From contig DATKEK010000032.1 in NCBI GenBank assembly GCA_035512195.1, positions 1-9,064 of the forward strand: a stretch of DNA of 9,064 nt, given 5' to 3'. The notes beneath the pieces were generated by a model, which saw only the letters and a program-made list of their open reading frames with translations, searched no databases and was not told where the DNA came from. The number at the start of each line of letters is the position of its first letter. Within the stretch, counting starts at the first letter, position 1. The position numbers were made by a program, and so were the translations under genes. The stretch comes from DATKEK01 sp035512195. Its GTDB lineage: Bacteria; Pseudomonadota; Gammaproteobacteria; Burkholderiales; Eutrophovitaceae. Below, one piece after another: positions 7,056 to 9,064 of this stretch.

Positions 7056-7676
7056 TCACCCGGCGAGCAGTGTCCTGGCACTGAACCCCAGCACCAGCAG
7101 TGCGATCGCCGCGATCCAGCTACCCGCAACGCGCACCGCGATCTGCATCCACGGCGTGCGGCGCGCTATCAGGTACTCGACGATCTGCCCGCCCCAGGCG
7201 AGCACCAGCAGGCCGGCGAGACCGAGTCCCGGAATGAACAGCAGCGGGCGCACGAAAGCATCGATTGCGGTTCTGTTTGCGAGCCCGTGCGTCAATCCGA
7301 AGAACGTGGCCAACGCATAGAGTGCCGCGGCGGGCAGCGGGGCCGCGGCTGCGACCAGCGCGCCGAACAGCAGGGCGGAAGCGATGTTCAGCAGTTCGAG
7401 CCCGGGCAGGGGAGGAATCAGCAGCGCAAGCGCGGCACCCGCCATCAGCGCGCCGGGGAAGATCAGCAACAGGGAATTGACCTGGCTACCGCGCTGACCC
7501 GCGAGCAAGCCGAGCGCGATGAAAGGCAGCAGGTGCACCACGTCGGTCAACGGGTGCAGCAATCCGCCGTAGAAATCCCCGAGTGCCTGCGATGCCGCAT
7601 GCGCGTGCGCATCGCCCGTGGCGAGGCAGGTGAGCACCGCCGCGGCACAGGAGGCGGCGCGGCCGAAGCCGGTCAT
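7056..7676 (-). CDS. HupE/UreJ family membrane protein, divergent paralogue
   Basis: This 206-residue polytopic membrane protein is a distant match to the HupE/UreJ nickel/cobalt permeases. A signal peptide is likely (hydrophobic stretch ending DAHAHA near residue 26), followed by about six hydrophobic segments. It keeps HPLTDVVH (41-48) where HupE has HPxxGxDH, and FFGLTHG (125-131) where HupE has FHGHAHG. The second-last Asp of the first motif is Val here, with an Asp two residues earlier, and the Glu three residues after the last His is Ala133. Metal handling may therefore be altered. It starts 6 nt after the stop of the upstream hupE-like gene with no clear ribosome binding site, pointing to translational coupling. 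It could be an accessory subunit of that permease or a paralogue with changed specificity. Function is not proven, and no urease or hydrogenase genes are in view. Confidence 0.8.
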   Translation of the reverse strand: MTGFGRAASCAAAVLTCLATGDAHAHAASQALGDFYGGLLHPLTDVVHLLPFIALGLLAGQRGSQVNSLLLIFPGALMAGAALALLIPPLPGLELLNIASALLFGALVAAAAPLPAAALYALATFFGLTHGLANRTAIDAFVRPLLFIPGLGLAGLLVLAWGGQIVEYLIARRTPWMQIAVRVAGSWIAAIALLVLGFSARTLLAG

Positions 7677-7682
7677 TCGCGG

Positions 7683-8297
7683 TCAGGCGAGATGCGCGAC
7701 GAGGAAATAGACGCCGCTCGCGGCGATCGCGCCGCCGCCCACACGCAGGCCCTGCGCGCCGCGCCGCCAGCGGTTCGCCACGCCAATCAGGATACCGACG
7801 GCGTGCAGCAGACCGGTGGCGATCACGAAGCCGACGGAGTAGGCAATGGCGTTCGCGGCTTCCGGCAGTTCCGCGCCATGCGCGTGGCCGTGGAAAATCG
7901 CGAACAGCCCCACGAGGAGTCCGGCGACCCACAGCGGTGGGCGAGCGGCCAGCGCCACCATCGCGCCGAGCACGATCGCGGAAAGCGCAATGCCGATCTC
8001 TACCGCGGGTATCGGCACCCCAAGCAGACCGAGCAGCCCGCCGAATGCCATGACCAGCGGAAAGGTGACCGGCAAGACCCAGATCGCCGGCGACCCAAGC
8101 TGCGCGCCCCACAAACCGACCGCGACCATTGCCACCACGTGGTCCAGCCCGAGCACCGGGTGCGCCATGCCCGAGAGAAACCCGCCGCCGATCTCGCCCT
8201 GGTCGACATGCGCAAAGGCGAGCGCGGGCGCGAACAGCAGCACCGCGAACAGTGCGGGATCGATACGAAGTTGTCCGGCAGGATTGCGTCGGCTCAT
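7683..8297 (-). CDS. HupE/UreJ family nickel/cobalt permease
   Basis: This 204-residue inner-membrane protein belongs to the HupE/UreJ family of secondary nickel (or cobalt) importers, which often serve hydrogenase or urease. A signal peptide ends at AFA29, leaving a mature N-terminus starting with His30. The hallmark HPVLGLDH is at 46-53 and FHGHAHGAE at 135-143. Its His46, Asp52, His53, Phe79, Glu100, His140 and Glu143 all sit ten residues after the functionally important residues I recall for Rhizobium HupE (36, 42, 43, 69, 90, 130, 133), so the canonical metal site looks intact. About six hydrophobic segments follow the signal peptide. The ATG at 8297 has GGGAGGA (8304-8310) six bases upstream. 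It is the first gene of a two-gene unit with the divergent paralogue. Family assignment is strong; the actual metal and client enzyme cannot be told from this window. Confidence 0.9.
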   Translation of the reverse strand: MSRRNPAGQLRIDPALFAVLLFAPALAFAHVDQGEIGGGFLSGMAHPVLGLDHVVAMVAVGLWGAQLGSPAIWVLPVTFPLVMAFGGLLGLLGVPIPAVEIGIALSAIVLGAMVALAARPPLWVAGLLVGLFAIFHGHAHGAELPEAANAIAYSVGFVIATGLLHAVGILIGVANRWRRGAQGLRVGGGAIAASGVYFLVAHLA

Positions 8298-8436
8298 GCG
8301 TAGTCCTCCCTCGATTTACTTTGGTTTCAGCGCTGCGTTTGCGCCGCCCGGATTCAGCCGTGTCACGGATCCTGCGTAACACAACGGGAAAAATTCTAGC
8401 ATCGGGAAGAGATGCGCCGGTTACCTGTAAATAGTG

Positions 8437-8454
8437 AGCTAACCGTGGTTAGCT
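8437..8454. repeat. Perfect 18-bp interrupted palindrome
   Basis: AGCTAACC (8437-8444) and GGTTAGCT (8447-8454) are exact reverse complements separated by GT. With a 2-nt centre and no following T run it looks more like a protein-binding site than a transcript terminator. It lies about 140 bp upstream of the hupE-like start and about 330 bp upstream of the TTG start at 8787, so an operator role for either is possible but unproven. Confidence 0.6.
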
Positions 8455-8486
8455 AGCGCCCGACCATGTCGGCCTCGACCAGCTCT

Positions 8487-8753
8487 CTAGGTGATGGTGT
8501 AGTCCATGGGGCGTGGCGGTTGGTGCCGGAGCGTCGGCTGTCGCTCGGACTGTACGGGAGCAGGCGGCGTTACGGAGCGTTTGACGAATGCGCTGTTGTC
8601 ATTAACATAGATAGGTCCACCTCCGTGCCGCATTGTTTCCTGGGGTGGCAGTAGCGCGACTTCGGCGGGGTTGTGGATATAGTCGATAAGAAATGCCGAA
8701 AATTCAAGGGTGATGTCACGGCGCGGACAAGCGATTGTCAGGATGGATGGCAT
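8487..8753 (-). CDS. Hypothetical 88-residue ORF, doubtful
   Basis: An open frame from ATG at 8753 to a TAG at 8487-8489 encodes 88 residues that I do not recognise. The C-terminal half is proline- and arginine-rich; I see no membrane segment, cysteine pair or enzyme motif. Against it being a gene: a stop (TAA) abuts the ATG in frame, no Shine-Dalgarno precedes it, and third codon positions are only moderately GC-rich, unlike the genes in this window. For it: it is the longest open frame in the gap, and its mixed amino-acid composition is not typical of a GC-driven shadow. It could be a remnant of a longer gene, a recently acquired small gene, or chance. Confidence 0.25.
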   Translation of the reverse strand: MPSILTIACPRRDITLEFSAFLIDYIHNPAEVALLPPQETMRHGGGPIYVNDNSAFVKRSVTPPAPVQSERQPTLRHQPPRPMDYTIT

Positions 8754-8774
8754 TTAGGCCGTCGAATTCACGTC

Positions 8775-8780
8775 AGGGAG
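8775..8780 (+). promoter_or_regulatory. Shine-Dalgarno site supporting a TTG start
   Basis: AGGGAG lies exactly 6 nt before the TTG at 8787. The first in-frame ATG is 14 codons later (8829) and has no purine-rich site in front of it. This spacing is the main reason for choosing TTG as the start of the gene at the right edge. Confidence 0.65.
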
Positions 8781-8786
8781 CAGTGG

Positions 8787-9064
8787 TTGGGACGCGAACT
8801 CAAAAGACTTAGGCGTCGCAAGAACACCATGCAACGCATGGACGAGTTGCTCGAGCAAGGCGACACAGCGCTTGTAATTCACTATTCCTGCGAGAGCTTC
8901 TACGACAAAACGGACGGAAAGACGCCGCGTATCACTTTCATCGCCGTGCGCAACCTGAGGTCTGGGCAAACCGACTCTTTCTCAATTCATCAGATGGCCG
9001 AGGAATCCATGAAGGAAGCGCAGTCGCTTTATGTCTCCCGGGGGTTCAAGCCGATCGCGCCCTA
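8787..9064 (+). CDS. Uncharacterised protein, N-terminal part only (runs off right edge)
   Basis: The frame is open from a TTG at 8787, with AGGGAG six bases upstream, to the window end, giving about 92 residues. A shorter version would start at ATG 8829. The N-terminus is strongly basic (GRELKRLRRRKNTMQRMDEL) and could bind nucleic acid. It is followed by a hydrophobic, probably beta, segment TALVIHYSCESFYD, a polar turn, and a second strand-like segment PRITFIAVRNLRSGQTDSFSIH. Two strands with an acidic residue at the end of the first would suit an RNase H-like or exonuclease-like start, but this is a weak structural guess and I cannot name the family. The sequence looks like a genuine conserved protein rather than a shadow. 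It is on the opposite strand to the hupE-like unit and about 490 bp from it, so it is probably a separate transcription unit. Confidence 0.7.
   Translation, partial: MGRELKRLRRRKNTMQRMDELLEQGDTALVIHYSCESFYDKTDGKTPRITFIAVRNLRSGQTDSFSIHQMAEESMKEAQSLYVSRGFKPIAP

Larger units (their letters stand above)
8313..8786. other. 474-bp stretch with no confident gene
   Basis: Between the hupE-like start and the last gene I find no convincing coding region, tRNA or mobile-element end. The stretch should hold the promoters of both flanking units, but I could not identify a clear -35/-10 pair on either strand. From about 8390 the base pattern is more mixed and less GC-biased than in the genes to the left. 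It contains a perfect 18-bp palindrome (8437-8454), a small hairpin CCGAC-CAT-GTCGG (8460-8472), and one weak minus-strand ORF (8487-8753). Confidence 0.6.

Noticed and set aside
7041..8303. 420-codon plus-strand open frame
   Set aside because: Antisense to both hupE-like genes; Arg/Gln/Glu/His-rich sequence typical of the reverse of hydrophobic membrane-protein codons.
7486..8382. 298-codon minus-strand open frame
   Set aside because: Frame-shifted shadow of the two hupE-like genes; no membrane segments and arginine-rich throughout.
8380..8480. Possible tRNA or attachment site near the base-pattern change
   Set aside because: I could not fold a cloverleaf or find a T-loop consensus, and no matching direct repeat was seen elsewhere in the window.
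8466..8654. 62-codon plus-strand open frame
   Set aside because: No ribosome binding site and no family resemblance; it lies antisense to another doubtful ORF, so there is no reason to prefer it.

Overview
The window is GC-rich, densely packed bacterial DNA. It carries part of an aerobic phenylacetate (phenylacetyl-CoA) catabolic cluster, an exported amidase, a pair of HupE/UreJ-type metal permeases, and the start of an unidentified gene. The gene order (paaG-paaI-paaK-paaA against a divergent paaN), the stand-alone aldehyde-dehydrogenase form of PaaN and the protein sequences suggest a betaproteobacterium, most likely Burkholderiales-like. That placement rests on recognition of the families, not on a search.

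Layout. Positions 1-3618 hold a minus-strand operon read right to left: paaG (isomerase), paaI (thioesterase), paaK (phenylacetate-CoA ligase) and paaA (catalytic subunit of the ring epoxidase, cut by the left edge). Gaps are 8-49 nt, so this looks like one transcript that probably continues into paaBCDE outside the window. Positions 3619-3765 are a short divergent control region with a perfect 14-bp palindrome nested inside a larger imperfect dyad, which looks like a TetR-type (PaaR-like) operator. Positions 3766-5421 hold plus-strand paaN, followed 57 nt later by a lipoprotein amidase (5479-6996) that ends at a strong hairpin terminator (7016-7048). Converging on that terminator are two minus-strand HupE/UreJ family genes (8297-7683 and 7676-7056), 6 nt apart. 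Positions 8313-8786 contain no gene I can defend, only a perfect 18-bp palindrome and one weak 88-codon ORF. A plus-strand gene starts at a TTG at 8787 and runs off the right edge.

How the genes fit together. PaaK activates phenylacetate to phenylacetyl-CoA. PaaA, with absent partners, epoxidises the ring. PaaG isomerises the epoxide to the oxepin. PaaN oxidises the ring-opened semialdehyde. PaaI hydrolyses dead-end or hydroxylated phenylacetyl-CoA thioesters and frees CoA. The amidase resembles the indoleacetamide/mandelamide hydrolase branch, so it may feed arylacetamides into the pathway from the cell envelope; that is inference. The HupE/UreJ pair is probably a nickel or cobalt uptake unit unrelated to phenylacetate.

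No insertion sequence, CRISPR array, tRNA or rRNA was seen. The most notable details are a 13-bp tandem duplication that appears to have broken an ATGA stop/start overlap between paaG and paaI, the nested operator, the lipoprotein amidase next to paaN, a degenerate second HupE, and the unidentified gene at the right edge.
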